Positions 1 to 9,010 are shown, numbered from the stretch's first letter. The stretch is 44,999 nucleotides of DNA from Treponema sp. (GCA_024691105.1 JAILNY010000047.1:1-44999), one strand, 5' to 3'. A program made the numbers and translations. The notes: generated from the sequence alone by a model not told the origin.

Positions 1-789
1 AAAATTTTCTGCAGTCATCATGCAGCGTGCTGTAATTCCCTTGTTGTACATTTCCATAACCTGCATACCTGCATGTTTTGCAAGAGCAATACGGCGGCCT
101 GTAGTTGCAGGAATTGTTCCATTACCAGGAAGACCAAGACCTAAAACTTCTGTAAGACAGTTCATCGAGTTTGCAGTAAACATACCAGAACATGCACCGC
201 ATCCAGGACATGCAACGCTTTCCATTTCGCGAAGCTGCTCTTCTGTAACGCGGCCACTTGCAACACCACCTACGGCTTCGAACATATCTGTTAAAGAAAG
301 GTTTTTATTTGAATAAGGATTAGATTCATCATGACCAGGTAAGTGACCAGGCATCATAGGACCACCCGAAACAAATACTGTCGGAAGATCAAGACGAGCA
401 GCAGCCATAAGCATACCTGGAACAATTTTATCGCAGTTTGGAATCATAACAAGTGCGTCAAACTGATGTGCCTTTGCAACACATTCAACGCTGTCAGCGA
501 TAAGCTCGCGGGTAACAAGTGAATACTTCATTCCCTCGTGTCCCATTGCAATACCGTCACAAACACCGATTGCAGGAAATTCAATTGGTGTACCGCCAGC
601 CATGCGGATTCCTGCCTTAACGGCTTCGGCAATGCGGTCAAGTTCAATATGACCTGGTATAATTTCGTTTTTTGCGCAGCATACACCTACCAATGGTTTT
701 TCGAGCTCTTCGTCTGTGTAGCCCATTGCGTAAAATAGCGAGCGGTGTGGTGCTCGTGCAATTCCCTTTTTTGCGTTATCGCTTTTCAT
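1..789 (-). CDS. ilvD: Dihydroxy-acid dehydratase, N-terminal 263 residues (3' end outside window)
   Basis: IlvD dehydrates 2,3-dihydroxy-isovalerate and -methylvalerate to the 2-oxo acids in valine/isoleucine (and pantothenate) synthesis in the cytosol; the family uses an Fe-S cluster. The frame is open from the ATG at 789 to the window edge. Family motifs are clear: IPNCDKIVPGML around Cys119, VSGGPM around residue 140, and the cysteine block CPGCGACSGMFTANSMNCL at about residues 194-212. These cysteines are the likely cluster ligands. The start is supported by an AGAGGA ribosome site about 6 bases upstream, with a TATAAT at 811-816 (minus strand). The C-terminal half lies beyond the window, so completeness cannot be judged. 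Confidence 0.96.
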   Translation of the reverse strand, partial: MKSDNAKKGIARAPHRSLFYAMGYTDEELEKPLVGVCCAKNEIIPGHIELDRIAEAVKAGIRMAGGTPIEFPAIGVCDGIAMGHEGMKYSLVTRELIADSVECVAKAHQFDALVMIPNCDKIVPGMLMAAARLDLPTVFVSGGPMMPGHLPGHDESNPYSNKNLSLTDMFEAVGGVASGRVTEEQLREMESVACPGCGACSGMFTANSMNCLTEVLGLGLPGNGTIPATTGRRIALAKHAGMQVMEMYNKGITARCMMTAENF

Positions 790-929
790 GTCATTCCTCT
801 TTTATGTTGAATTATATTCAAGATATTAAGTAATTTTATAACAACATAAGTCTGTTTTCAAGAGGAATTAAAATCGAAGTTGCAGGAGTTAATTTTATCG
901 GAGCGGAATGAAATCGAAACACGCCGTGA

Positions 930-1919
930 TTAATATTCTTTTAAATATTCTTCCCAACTGTCAGGATATTCTTGCCTGATTAATATTTCGATTTCGGGTG
1001 GAACGGGTTCTGCATAGTAATCGACACCCTGGTTTTTAAATTCCTGAATGATTTCTTGTTTAAGTTTATGAGCCGGGGAATTTAATTTATAACACAAAAA
1101 TCTAAGTAAGGTTACCGGTTCTATTTCATCAGGATAGGTAAAATCTTTTTCTGAATCTAAGTTATTTATATCTGGTATAGAAGGTGATGACAGAGACTGT
1201 GTTAATTTTCCTAATGGGGAAAATAGAAAAATTTTACAAGGTATTGTTACATCAGCATGCTTTTCGCAGACAAGATAATGTACAAGTTTTATATCACCGA
1301 AGCTGATTGCATCATCAAGAGCTTCGCCAAGTGCTGTATGTCCTTCTTGTGATTTATAATTAATATCTGCATTTCCTTTTTCTAAAAGAAGTTTAACAGA
1401 CATAAAATCTATATTTCCCCATCTTACGGCCGGTATAAGAGGAGAGCCTCTGTCTCCCGGAATATTACAGTCAGCGCCGTAACTGATTAATAAAGCTGTC
1501 ATAAGACTCTTGTCTTGTTTGGGAGGATAAACTGCAAAATTCTCAAAAAGAGCGTATATGGGAGTTCCATAAGCTCTGCTTTGTGCATTAGGATTCATTC
1601 CTGCATCAAGAAGCGCTTTTGCAGATTTTAATTTTCCAATTTGAACTGCCCAGTGTAAAACTGAATAATACTGATCATCATAAGTTCTTTGTACGAATTC
1701 TGGATGTTCTTTACAAAGCTTTGTAATTGCTCTGACATTCTGCCATTTTACAGCTTTTGCTAATTGATATTCGCTCTGGTTTTTAAAATCATTTGTATCC
1801 ATATAATATGTAACTTTATATTTTTTATAGAAGCGAAATCCAATAAGCAGGACTGCTATTATTGAAATTAAGACAATTGTTTTTTTAGGTGATATTTGTT
1901 TTTCTGCTATAGTTTCCAT
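930..1919 (-). CDS. Membrane-anchored ankyrin-repeat protein
   Basis: 329 residues. One hydrophobic segment near the N-terminus (about residues 14-29, TIVLISIIAVLLIGF) is followed by ankyrin-like repeats from about residue 55 to 215; typical pieces are YSVLHWAVQIGKLKSAKALL and GHTALGEALDDA. The C-terminal third has no recognised domain. The repeats probably face the periplasm or cytoplasm as a protein-binding scaffold; partner unknown. It starts 2 bases after the rhomboid gene stop, so the two are co-transcribed with the ACT-domain gene upstream. Ankyrin proteins are common in host-associated spirochaetes, but nothing here shows secretion into a host. Confidence 0.8.
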   Translation of the reverse strand: METIAEKQISPKKTIVLISIIAVLLIGFRFYKKYKVTYYMDTNDFKNQSEYQLAKAVKWQNVRAITKLCKEHPEFVQRTYDDQYYSVLHWAVQIGKLKSAKALLDAGMNPNAQSRAYGTPIYALFENFAVYPPKQDKSLMTALLISYGADCNIPGDRGSPLIPAVRWGNIDFMSVKLLLEKGNADINYKSQEGHTALGEALDDAISFGDIKLVHYLVCEKHADVTIPCKIFLFSPLGKLTQSLSSPSIPDINNLDSEKDFTYPDEIEPVTLLRFLCYKLNSPAHKLKQEIIQEFKNQGVDYYAEPVPPEIEILIRQEYPDSWEEYLKEY

Positions 1920-1921
1920 AT

Positions 1922-2653
1922 TTAAAACTGAATTGTTCCTATAACCGTTTCGTCTGAGTCAGATGACTGCGTGCGGCTTTGTGTTTTTTTAGGCTGATAA
2001 TTTGAAGCGTAGTCGTCGTCCGAGTTTGTTGTCTTTGAAGTTTTTGGTTTTGATTTTTTAGGAGCGATTAAAAAGCCGAACATGCTTCCGCAAAGACCGC
2101 CTGCAATATGAGCAATTACGCTGATGTTTGAGTTTTCCTTTTTAAGAAAAATTTCTGTTCCCAAAAATAAAATAAAGACAAGAATAAACGAAAGTGGAAT
2201 TTCGTTTTTGGAGATGCTTGTAAATGAAGCAAGAATGATAAGCATAAATGCAATTCCACTTGCACCCAAAAGAGGCGAGGGAATAAGGCATGCATTGATG
2301 ACGCCTGTTACTAATGCTGTAACTGCCATCATAAGGGCAAGAATCGGAGAGCCGTAGCGTTCTTCTAAAAGCGGTCCGATTAAAAGAATAAAGCTTAAAT
2401 TACCTGCAAGATGATTCCAGTCAGCGTGACCGATAACGTGGGTAAAAAGTTTTACGTAATCAAGTGCCGATTTAAAATTGAACGGTACCGGACATTTTGA
2501 ACTTCCGGGAACTGTAAAAAGGCTTGCGATTAAATTCATCTTTACAAGAACATATTTGTCGAGAATTAAAACGAGTGTGCACAAAAGACAGAACGTTAAA
2601 ATTACGGGAGAATTATACGAAATACGAAGATTAAATTTAATCGACTTCTTCAT
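1922..2653 (-). CDS. Rhomboid-family intramembrane serine protease
   Basis: 243 residues with about six membrane segments. Rhomboids cleave transmembrane substrates inside the bilayer with a Ser-His dyad. The family hallmarks are present: HADWNHLAGN at about 76-85, nucleophile Ser132 in LLGASGIAF, and His182 in AHIAGG. The C-terminal tail (after about residue 200) is hydrophilic and rich in Lys, Ser, Thr and Asp, with no domain recognised. It lies 39 bases downstream of the ACT-domain gene and 2 bases before the ankyrin gene. The physical link suggests, but does not prove, that the ankyrin protein is a partner. No substrate can be named. Confidence 0.9.
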   Translation of the reverse strand: MKKSIKFNLRISYNSPVILTFCLLCTLVLILDKYVLVKMNLIASLFTVPGSSKCPVPFNFKSALDYVKLFTHVIGHADWNHLAGNLSFILLIGPLLEERYGSPILALMMAVTALVTGVINACLIPSPLLGASGIAFMLIILASFTSISKNEIPLSFILVFILFLGTEIFLKKENSNISVIAHIAGGLCGSMFGFLIAPKKSKPKTSKTTNSDDDYASNYQPKKTQSRTQSSDSDETVIGTIQF

Positions 2654-2692
2654 ACAGTTTTAACAATTTTTTGAGGCGTGCAGTTTTTTAGA

Positions 2693-2962
2693 CTAAACTC
2701 GGTGCATTGCGCTGAAAACTTTTTCGTTCATTACGTTAATTTCAACGCCCATATCATTTCCGCGTGCAGTTAAATCTGTGCGGAGCTGATCGATTGTAAT
2801 GTCAGCGCCATCAAGATTAACCATCATCATCATTACAAAGTTTCCGGAAAGGATTGTCTGTGTAATGTCTGCAACATTAATCGAGTGCTCTGCAAGAAAT
2901 GATGTAACTTTTGCAATAATACCAACTTTATCTGAACCAACAACTGTTATAATAGCATTCAT
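2693..2962 (-). CDS. ACT-domain protein (UPF0237 type)
   Basis: 89 residues forming a single stand-alone ACT domain: MNAIITVVGSDKVGIIAKV followed by an alternating beta/alpha pattern including NVADITQTILSGNFVMMMMV. Proteins of this size with the GxDxxGI(I/V)A start are conserved small ACT proteins, thought to bind a small ligand such as an amino acid; the ligand is unknown here. It is the first gene of a run with the rhomboid and ankyrin genes. A promoter with 17-bp spacing ends 8 bases before the ATG and no Shine-Dalgarno is seen, so the transcript may be leaderless. Confidence 0.88.
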   Translation of the reverse strand: MNAIITVVGSDKVGIIAKVTSFLAEHSINVADITQTILSGNFVMMMMVNLDGADITIDQLRTDLTARGNDMGVEINVMNEKVFSAMHRV

Positions 2963-2970
2963 AATTTAGT

Positions 2971-2999
2971 ATTCTAGTGAATTTGAGCTTTATTCGCAA
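2971..2999 (-). promoter_or_regulatory. Promoter of the ACT-domain gene
   Basis: On the minus strand TTGCGA (2994-2999) and TAGAAT (2971-2976) are separated by 17 bp. The -10 ends 8 bases before the ATG at 2962, so transcription should begin at or next to the start codon. Confidence 0.55.
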
Positions 3000-3048
3000 G
3001 GTCGCCGGTAGTTTTTTGTCGCAGGTATTTTTTGTAAAAGTTTCCGTT

Positions 3049-3080
3049 GCCACACGGTTGAAGTTGTTTTACAGTGTGGC
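3049..3080 (-). terminator. Inverted repeat downstream of xylF, possible terminator
   Basis: GCCACAC (3049-3055) and GTGTGGC (3074-3080) are perfect 7-bp arms with an 18-base loop, 40-71 bases past the xylF stop. No immediate T-run follows on the minus strand, so an intrinsic terminator is only possible, not certain. Confidence 0.4.
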
Positions 3081-3119
3081 CTCGCGGTTGAGCTTATTGT
3101 TCAGTTCGATTGCGCGACC

Positions 3120-4157
3120 TTATTCCCTGTAAACTTCTTCTCTTGTATGAAAGCCTGAGTCAATTACAACTTCGTCGATGTTTTCTTTTGTAACTGCAAT
3201 CGGGTCTAAGAGTAAAGTTGGAATTTCTGCATAGCCGTTATTGAGCTGGGCATTTACAAGCGGAAGGTCTTCTGCGTTGTGTCCCTTGCTGAGCATTACG
3301 GCGCAATAGGCTGCCTGTTTAGAAAGCTCTGTAATAGGCTTATAAATTGTAACAGTCTGCTTGCCGTTTACAACATGCTGACAGTTTGCAATGTCTGCAT
3401 CCTGACCAGCGATTGCAATTTTTGCATTTGGACGCAATTCTGTTATTGCACGGATTACGCTGTCTGCTACTGCATCGTTTCCGCAGATTATTGCATTTGG
3501 AATTTTATTCTGTCTTAAAAGCGAAATCATTTCCTGGTACGACAAATCGTAATTCCAGCTGTCTGTATAAAAGATGTGACCGATTCTTAACTGACTTCCG
3601 TAGAGAGTTCGTTCAACGCCACTTTTAATCATTGCCATGTTAAAGTCTTCCTGCGGTCCGTAAATACAGTAAAGTGTTCCGTACGGCATCTGTTTTAAAA
3701 TTTCTTTTGCCATAAGAGAGCCGACTTTTTCTGAATCAATTGTAAGATAAAGATTTATGTCAGAATTTAATGTAAGGCGGTCATAAGAAATTACGGGAAT
3801 ATTGTTAGAACGCGCTTCGCTGATTACTTCTACAAGAGAGTCTGCTTTTTTAGGAACAATTACAAGGCAGTCAACTTTTTTATCGATAAGATATTTTATC
3901 TGTCGTATTTGTTCGTCTACAGAGTTTCCTGCATTTTGAACTATTACGTTTGCGCCAAGTTCTTTTGCAGTTGCAAGAAATACATCTGTGTCGCGTCGCC
4001 AGCGTTCAATTGCAAGTGAGTCAATTGAAAAACCTATAGTAATCTGAGGCGGGTTTTGTGTAACTGTGATATTTTGTTTTTTCTCGGCACTGTTTTTTGA
4101 GCATGACAATATCATCAATGTCAGACATAATAAAATGAATGTTAGTTTTTTTTGCAT
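3120..4157 (-). CDS. xylF: D-xylose-binding periplasmic lipoprotein XylF
   Basis: 345 residues. The lipobox MILSC near residue 19 anchors it on the cytoplasmic membrane; the rest is a type I periplasmic binding fold. Stretches recalled from E. coli XylF are shared in order: a start like GFSIDSLAIERWRRD, VISYDR, AIAGQDADIA, TVTIYKPIT, and a C-terminus with LNNGYAEIP and VVIDSGFH. The usual role is to deliver xylose to the XylGH transporter, but no xylG or xylH is adjacent; the next gene is unrelated. It lies 2 bases after the response regulator gene, so it is probably both controlled by and part of this sensory unit. Related sugars remain possible ligands. Confidence 0.85.
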   Translation of the reverse strand: MQKKLTFILLCLTLMILSCSKNSAEKKQNITVTQNPPQITIGFSIDSLAIERWRRDTDVFLATAKELGANVIVQNAGNSVDEQIRQIKYLIDKKVDCLVIVPKKADSLVEVISEARSNNIPVISYDRLTLNSDINLYLTIDSEKVGSLMAKEILKQMPYGTLYCIYGPQEDFNMAMIKSGVERTLYGSQLRIGHIFYTDSWNYDLSYQEMISLLRQNKIPNAIICGNDAVADSVIRAITELRPNAKIAIAGQDADIANCQHVVNGKQTVTIYKPITELSKQAAYCAVMLSKGHNAEDLPLVNAQLNNGYAEIPTLLLDPIAVTKENIDEVVIDSGFHTREEVYRE

Positions 4158-4159
4158 TT

Positions 4160-5761
4160 TTAAATTTCCTTTTTAAATGATTTATTTAATGTTTCTCTAT
4201 ATTCAGATGGGCTTAGTCCAAATCGCTGCTTGAATAATTTGCTGAAATAATTCTGGTCGTTGTAGCCAACCATTGATGTAATTTCCTTTATGATAAGAGA
4301 ATCATCCTGCAGTAATCTCTTAGCCTGTTCAAGTCTGAGCGTTGTAATATAACTTATGAAGTTATCTCCCATTTCTTCTTTAAACAGTTTACTTAAATAG
4401 AATGAACTTACGCCAAGATGTGCTGCAAGTTGATCAAGACTTATGTCTTTAGAAAGATTTTCTTCTATGTAGGCGCATGCCTTTTTTATAATCGGGTTTG
4501 TTTTATCGCTTTGAATTCCTGCAATTGCCGTAACGCATTCTAAGCAGCGCGCATTAATATACTGCTCAATTTTTGTTCTGTCATCCGTTGTGCTTAGAAT
4601 AGAAAAGGCCGAGTCAAATGCATCGTTTTTATATTCAGGAATTATCTGTGTTGTGCAGCTTCGGATTATAAAGATAAATTCCAGAAGATGATTTTTTAAA
4701 ATATCAGGCTGCGCGCTGTATGAGTCAAAAATAGTATCAAGGTATTCTGAGATTAATTGTTTTACAGAGCCTGCATCTGCGACTTTTATTCTGTTTGTTA
4801 TTCTTGTTGTAAGATTTTGAATTTTCTTTATCTGTGCGTTTTCGTGATTCTGTATGAGTGTATCAGAATAAAATGTAAGTCCCCCGTTTGCGTTTGTGCT
4901 GTTAAGGGCTGTAAGTGCGCTGTTGTATGCGTGTGATGCCTGCTGGATGTCAGTTTCAATCTGGCTTACGCCGATTCTAATTTTTGCAGTAAGCGATGTT
5001 GACAAAAGAGGGTAGAGCGACTGCATTAAGTTTCGTTGAAGTGTTTCGTTGTCAAACTGTTCATCTTCGAGTACCGGATTTTTAATCGGAAAAAATGCAC
5101 CGACTCTGTTTGTCATAAAAGAACCGATAATACATCTGCTTTTTGAAGAAAGTATATCGCGGATTTTCATATATGTGTCATAGCGCTTTTCCTGTTCTGT
5201 AACAGGAAGTTCGATACAACACATAAAATAAGGGCATCCCTGTATTTCAAAATAATCCAGGTACGAAGAAAAATCTGTTGATGAATTACTGAATATACAT
5301 GAATATATAAAATCGCTTTCGACGATAGAAGAAACAAAATTTAATTTTTCGTGGAGTTCAAGATTGCTTGAAACTGCTCCACGGTTTGAATCTACAAGAT
5401 TCATGCAGTTGCGGATTGTCTGAATTATTAAATTGCGGTTTACCGGCTTTGTAAGATATTTGTAGGCTCCAAGATTGATTGCTTCCTGTGCATACTGAAA
5501 CTGGTCATACGCGCTTAAGATTACGATTACGATATTTGGATTTATCTGCTTGATAAGACTTATGGTTTCAAGTCCGTTAATTCCCGGCATGTGAATGTCC
5601 ATAAAGATAATGTCAATTTTTTCCTGACGTACAGTTTCAAGCGCGGTGGAACCAGAGAGAGCTGTAAAGAGTTTTACTTCTTCTCCAAAGTTCCTGTTTA
5701 TAATCAAGGAAAGAGTATCAATTACTATCTGTTCGTCATCTGTAAGTAATATGTTATACAT
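4160..5761 (-). CDS. YesN-type response regulator, REC plus AraC-family DNA-binding domain
   Basis: 533 residues. A receiver domain spans about residues 1-120, with acidic residues in LLTDDE, phosphoacceptor Asp55 in IIFMDIHMPG and Lys105 in LTKPV. A long middle region of about 300 residues separates it from a C-terminal AraC-type double helix-turn-helix (last about 105 residues, including ISLDQLAAHLGVSSFYLSKL and FSKLFKQRFGLSPSEYRE). On phosphorylation it should bind DNA and activate sugar genes. It overlaps the kinase gene by 8 bases and is followed after 2 bases by xylF, which is the obvious first target to test. Confidence 0.92.
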   Translation of the reverse strand: MYNILLTDDEQIVIDTLSLIINRNFGEEVKLFTALSGSTALETVRQEKIDIIFMDIHMPGINGLETISLIKQINPNIVIVILSAYDQFQYAQEAINLGAYKYLTKPVNRNLIIQTIRNCMNLVDSNRGAVSSNLELHEKLNFVSSIVESDFIYSCIFSNSSTDFSSYLDYFEIQGCPYFMCCIELPVTEQEKRYDTYMKIRDILSSKSRCIIGSFMTNRVGAFFPIKNPVLEDEQFDNETLQRNLMQSLYPLLSTSLTAKIRIGVSQIETDIQQASHAYNSALTALNSTNANGGLTFYSDTLIQNHENAQIKKIQNLTTRITNRIKVADAGSVKQLISEYLDTIFDSYSAQPDILKNHLLEFIFIIRSCTTQIIPEYKNDAFDSAFSILSTTDDRTKIEQYINARCLECVTAIAGIQSDKTNPIIKKACAYIEENLSKDISLDQLAAHLGVSSFYLSKLFKEEMGDNFISYITTLRLEQAKRLLQDDSLIIKEITSMVGYNDQNYFSKLFKQRFGLSPSEYRETLNKSFKKEI

Positions 5762-7316
5762 CAGGTATCTTTATAAAGAATGTCGTTCCTTTTCCGTTTT
5801 CACCGTCAAGAATAGCAAAGACATCTTTCCTCTTAAAATAGAATTGAAGTCTTGAAATAACATTTACAAGACCAGTTGAGATATGTTCATTTTGATTGAT
5901 TTTTTCAGAATTTACAATAACAGGCTCAGAAGAATTTACTGAATTAAGAATTTGTTCTTTTATCTGGCTGTCAAAACCGCAGCCGTTGTCGCTGATAAGA
6001 ATATTAATTTCATCTGTGTCAGTTTTTTTTTGAACGATGATTTTTATTTTTCCGTTTTCTGTAATGTCTTTAAGTCCATGTTTGATACAGTTTTCGACCA
6101 GTGGCTGTAAAATCATATTAGGCATGCGGCACATTAGAGTGCTGTCATCTACTTCTTTTATAAACTCGTAGCGGTTACCAAAACGGACTTCCATTATATA
6201 AATGTAGTTGTCCAGCATTCCAAGTTCATCTTTAATTGTTGCATCGTGGCCCGGGTGCTGAATGTTGTAACGCAAAAAGTCTGCAACCTGTTCCAGAAAG
6301 TAGCAGGTCTTATCTGCGCCTTCCATAAGTGCAAGCCCTGCTCCCGTGTTGAGTGTATTAAAAAGAAAGTGCGGCTGAATCTGTTCCTGGAGCGCTTTAA
6401 AATGAGCATCTGTAATCAGCGCGCGCATTTCAATTTCTTTTTCGCGGAGTTCATTTTCCTGTTTTGCCTTTTGCCAGATTGTGTCAATGTATTCGCGGAT
6501 GCTTATAATCATTGCGTCAAAGGCGCGGCAGATGTTTCCAATTTCGTCATGTCGTGGTGAATTAAAAAGTTCAACATTAAAATCTCTGTCTGCAACTTTT
6601 AGCGCAACAGATGAAATATTTGAAAGCGGCTGTGTAATGCGCGAAATACTTATATAGATAAACATTATTGCACAAAGCAAAATCGTAAACATCAGTACGA
6701 TTGATGTGTTCATTAAAGTCGTTGTGCTCTCTTTATTTGATTCGTAGGTCTGTGCATTTGATGTAAAGTAAAGCATATCAAGTGATAGAATTTCTTCGTG
6801 CAAAAATGAATAGCATTCAAGAGTTTTGTTGTACCAGAAATCAATCTGTGTCGTATTGTTTGAACGCCGTGCTCCTATTGCATTTCCGCTTAAAGAAAAA
6901 AAGTTTGTCGAAAGCTGTTTGATAATATATTCTTTCTGGCGGATAGTGACCGACGATGGTTTGTTCTGAAGCTTTGCTGCAGTTTCTTCTGCGAGGGCAA
7001 GATAGTGATAATATTTATCAATACTTTCAAAGGTTCGGTACTGCATGTAGGTTTCCATTGCAGTTTCTGTTTCTGAAAGTTGAATTAAGTATTTATCAAG
7101 GTCGGCGTTTGTCTGGTATGAGTTTCCGACTGTTGTCATGGTTCGTCGTAAAATGTTTGTAGAAAGAATTACGATAAATCCAAGGATTATGCACGAAAGA
7201 AAAAACGTTGTAAGAATCTGCGAGCGTATTGAATAGTTTTGCAAAAACCGGAGGATTCTTTTTGAAAAAGATTTTTTTTCTGTTGAATTAAAGCCCGAAG
7301 CTGAACCGGTAATCAT
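5754..7316 (-). CDS. YesM/LytS-type sensor histidine kinase
   Basis: 520 residues. Transmembrane segments at about 34-55 and 204-225 flank a periplasmic region of about 150 residues. A HAMP domain follows (about 223-280), then a short helical linker, the His_kinase motif with phosphoacceptor His316 in QIQPHFLFNTLNT, and an ATPase domain with ENCIKHGL (N box), DNGCGFD (G1) and STGLVNVISRL (G2). All catalytic motifs look intact. The gene overlaps its neighbours on both sides (ATGA overlap of 4 bases with the anchored binding protein, 8 bases with the regulator), which implies translational coupling and a stoichiometric sensory complex. Confidence 0.94.
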   Translation of the reverse strand: MITGSASGFNSTEKKSFSKRILRFLQNYSIRSQILTTFFLSCIILGFIVILSTNILRRTMTTVGNSYQTNADLDKYLIQLSETETAMETYMQYRTFESIDKYYHYLALAEETAAKLQNKPSSVTIRQKEYIIKQLSTNFFSLSGNAIGARRSNNTTQIDFWYNKTLECYSFLHEEILSLDMLYFTSNAQTYESNKESTTTLMNTSIVLMFTILLCAIMFIYISISRITQPLSNISSVALKVADRDFNVELFNSPRHDEIGNICRAFDAMIISIREYIDTIWQKAKQENELREKEIEMRALITDAHFKALQEQIQPHFLFNTLNTGAGLALMEGADKTCYFLEQVADFLRYNIQHPGHDATIKDELGMLDNYIYIMEVRFGNRYEFIKEVDDSTLMCRMPNMILQPLVENCIKHGLKDITENGKIKIIVQKKTDTDEINILISDNGCGFDSQIKEQILNSVNSSEPVIVNSEKINQNEHISTGLVNVISRLQFYFKRKDVFAILDGENGKGTTFFIKIPDV

Positions 7317-8302
7317 TTTGCAGCCTCCGGTTTTAAAAGCTTTATGTTTGCCGTTACATAACTGTTTGCCGAGCCCTTTGTTGAATATTCAAAAAATTCC
7401 TGCAGCGATTTTTTCCCAATATCAATTGCGTCCGGTGCAAATAATTCTGTAACGATTCCTTTTTCAAAATAAGTTAAAGAATCTTTTCCATCTCCAAAGC
7501 CTAAGATTTTTGTTTTTGAATTCTGGTTTAAGTCAAGAACTGTCTGCGCTGCAAGAATAGTTCCCTGTTCAGAAAGTGCAATGATAAGATCAAGTTGTCC
7601 GGAAGACGCAATCTGCTGTCTGATGTTATCTTCGATGCTCAAGGAATTTTTTTCTATTAATGTCGAATTTAATATCGTGATGTTAGGCTGGTTTTTAAGT
7701 TCATTGTGTAAATTATTTAATAAAGTGCTGTTGTAAAAATTGCTGTAGTCAGAAGTGTTAAGAATGTAGACTGTTCCATGCCCTTTAAGCATTCTGATTG
7801 CTTCCTGCGCCATAGAAATTCCAAGCTCGGCGTAATTAATTCCAACATGAGAGAGCTGTGGAATTTGTGGTGAATAAAGACCGACTGTTATCAGAGGAAT
7901 TCTCTTTCCAAGACTGTTTACAGGCTGAATAAATTTGTCCTTTGAAGATTCAATACAGGTAATTACACAATCGGCATTTATAAAGCCTGCATAATCCAAA
8001 AGTGTCTGAATCGAGTTTCCTTCGCTTTTCTTTTCGGGAATATAATATTGAATTGCGCTGTCATAAAAGTTGCTTACAATAGATGCTCCTTCGTAAACCT
8101 GCTTAAGAAAAGCATCGTCATCTGGAGTTCCTGTTATCAGAATGCAATAGTCGCGCTGAGTTATTGGAATAGATTCTTCTGACTTGTGGTCACTTATTTT
8201 TGCAAGATTAAGAATAATTACAGAGGAACAGATTAAAATGGAAATAAATAGAAGAATTAAAATAAGGAACTCTAAAATTCTTTTTTTTGAAATATTTTCC
8301 AT
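7313..8302 (-). CDS. Membrane-anchored sugar-binding-protein-like sensor
   Basis: 329 residues. One N-terminal membrane segment (about residues 9-32) has no lipobox and no signal-peptidase site, so the type I periplasmic binding fold (Peripla_BP_4/RbsB-like) stays tethered. Internal features such as ILITGTPDDDAFLKQV, VGINYAELGISMAQEA and ILGFGDG fit the family. The order anchored binding protein, LytS/YesM kinase, YesN regulator, XylF recalls the XylFII-LytS-YesN system known in Clostridium. It should bind the sugar and signal through the kinase. It starts the operon; a TATAAT ends 8 bases before its ATG and no ribosome site is visible. Confidence 0.82.
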   Translation of the reverse strand: MENISKKRILEFLILILLFISILICSSVIILNLAKISDHKSEESIPITQRDYCILITGTPDDDAFLKQVYEGASIVSNFYDSAIQYYIPEKKSEGNSIQTLLDYAGFINADCVITCIESSKDKFIQPVNSLGKRIPLITVGLYSPQIPQLSHVGINYAELGISMAQEAIRMLKGHGTVYILNTSDYSNFYNSTLLNNLHNELKNQPNITILNSTLIEKNSLSIEDNIRQQIASSGQLDLIIALSEQGTILAAQTVLDLNQNSKTKILGFGDGKDSLTYFEKGIVTELFAPDAIDIGKKSLQEFFEYSTKGSANSYVTANIKLLKPEAAK

Positions 8303-8310
8303 GATGAACT

Positions 8311-8360
8311 ATTATAGCGCAGAATACAGGTTTGCGCAAATTGTTGACATTTGATATAAT
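8311..8360. promoter_or_regulatory. Divergent promoters sharing a palindromic -35 region
   Basis: TTTGCGCAAA (8331-8340) is a perfect palindrome. Rightwards, TTGCGC (8332-8337), 17 bp, then an extended -10 TGATATAAT (TATAAT 8355-8360) serve pgsA. Leftwards, TTGCGC (8339-8334), 17 bp, then TATAAT (8316-8311) serve the sensory operon. The two polymerases cannot sit on both at once. Confidence 0.6.
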
Positions 8361-8366
8361 CGTGGT

Positions 8367-8963
8367 ATGAAATTATCTAATAAATTTACATTAGCGCGGG
8401 TGTTGTTTGCTCCTGTTTTTTTGATTTTGTATTTCCTTCCAGGTTATCTTAATAACTCCCTGTTTTCATGTATTACAGGCTGGATAATGCTTCCGCTTTT
8501 AGCACTTGCAGAATTTACGGATTTTCTTGACGGTTATACAGCACGAAAAAATAATGAAGTAAGCGATTTTGGCAAGAACTTTGATCCGTTTGCCGATGTA
8601 TTCCTTCATATTACAACTTTATGCTGTTTTGCTTTTTCGGGATATTTTAATATTATCTGTCTTATCCTTATTCTTTACCGTGAATTTACGATGAACTTTT
8701 TACGCATGGTTGCAAGCAAAAAAGGAATTGCTATTGCGGCTCGTAAGGGTGGAAAGTTTAAAACCTGTCTTTATATTTTTACAGGCTTTATAATGCTTGC
8801 CGTTGAAAGTGCAAAGCGAATCGGTTTTGTTTTGCCGGAAAATGTCAGTTCAGTTATATCAATTGTAATTATTGTTTTGTCATGGCTTTGTGTTGTTGCC
8901 GCTTATATTTCGTTTATCGATTATCTTAAAAACTTTGGCTCTGTTCTAAAATCAGAAATGTAA
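8367..8963 (+). CDS. pgsA: CDP-diacylglycerol-glycerol-3-phosphate phosphatidyltransferase family protein
   Basis: 198 residues with several membrane helices. The CDP-alcohol phosphotransferase signature D-G-x2-A-R-x8-G-x3-D-x3-D is exact: Asp55, Gly56, Ala59, Arg60, Gly69, Asp73, Asp77. The family moves a phosphatidyl group from CDP-diacylglycerol to an alcohol in the cytoplasmic membrane. Length and the N-terminal LSNKFTLARVLFAPVF style fit PgsA (phosphatidylglycerophosphate synthase), although a related alcohol acceptor cannot be excluded by motif alone. The gene is monocistronic, bounded by a divergent promoter and a bidirectional terminator. No Shine-Dalgarno precedes the ATG, which lies 6 bases after the -10. 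Confidence 0.88.
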   Translation: MKLSNKFTLARVLFAPVFLILYFLPGYLNNSLFSCITGWIMLPLLALAEFTDFLDGYTARKNNEVSDFGKNFDPFADVFLHITTLCCFAFSGYFNIICLILILYREFTMNFLRMVASKKGIAIAARKGGKFKTCLYIFTGFIMLAVESAKRIGFVLPENVSSVISIVIIVLSWLCVVAAYISFIDYLKNFGSVLKSEM

Positions 8964-9010
8964 AACTGAGATTTACGTCGGGAATATAATTTTAGTGCAA
9001 GAGATAAAAA

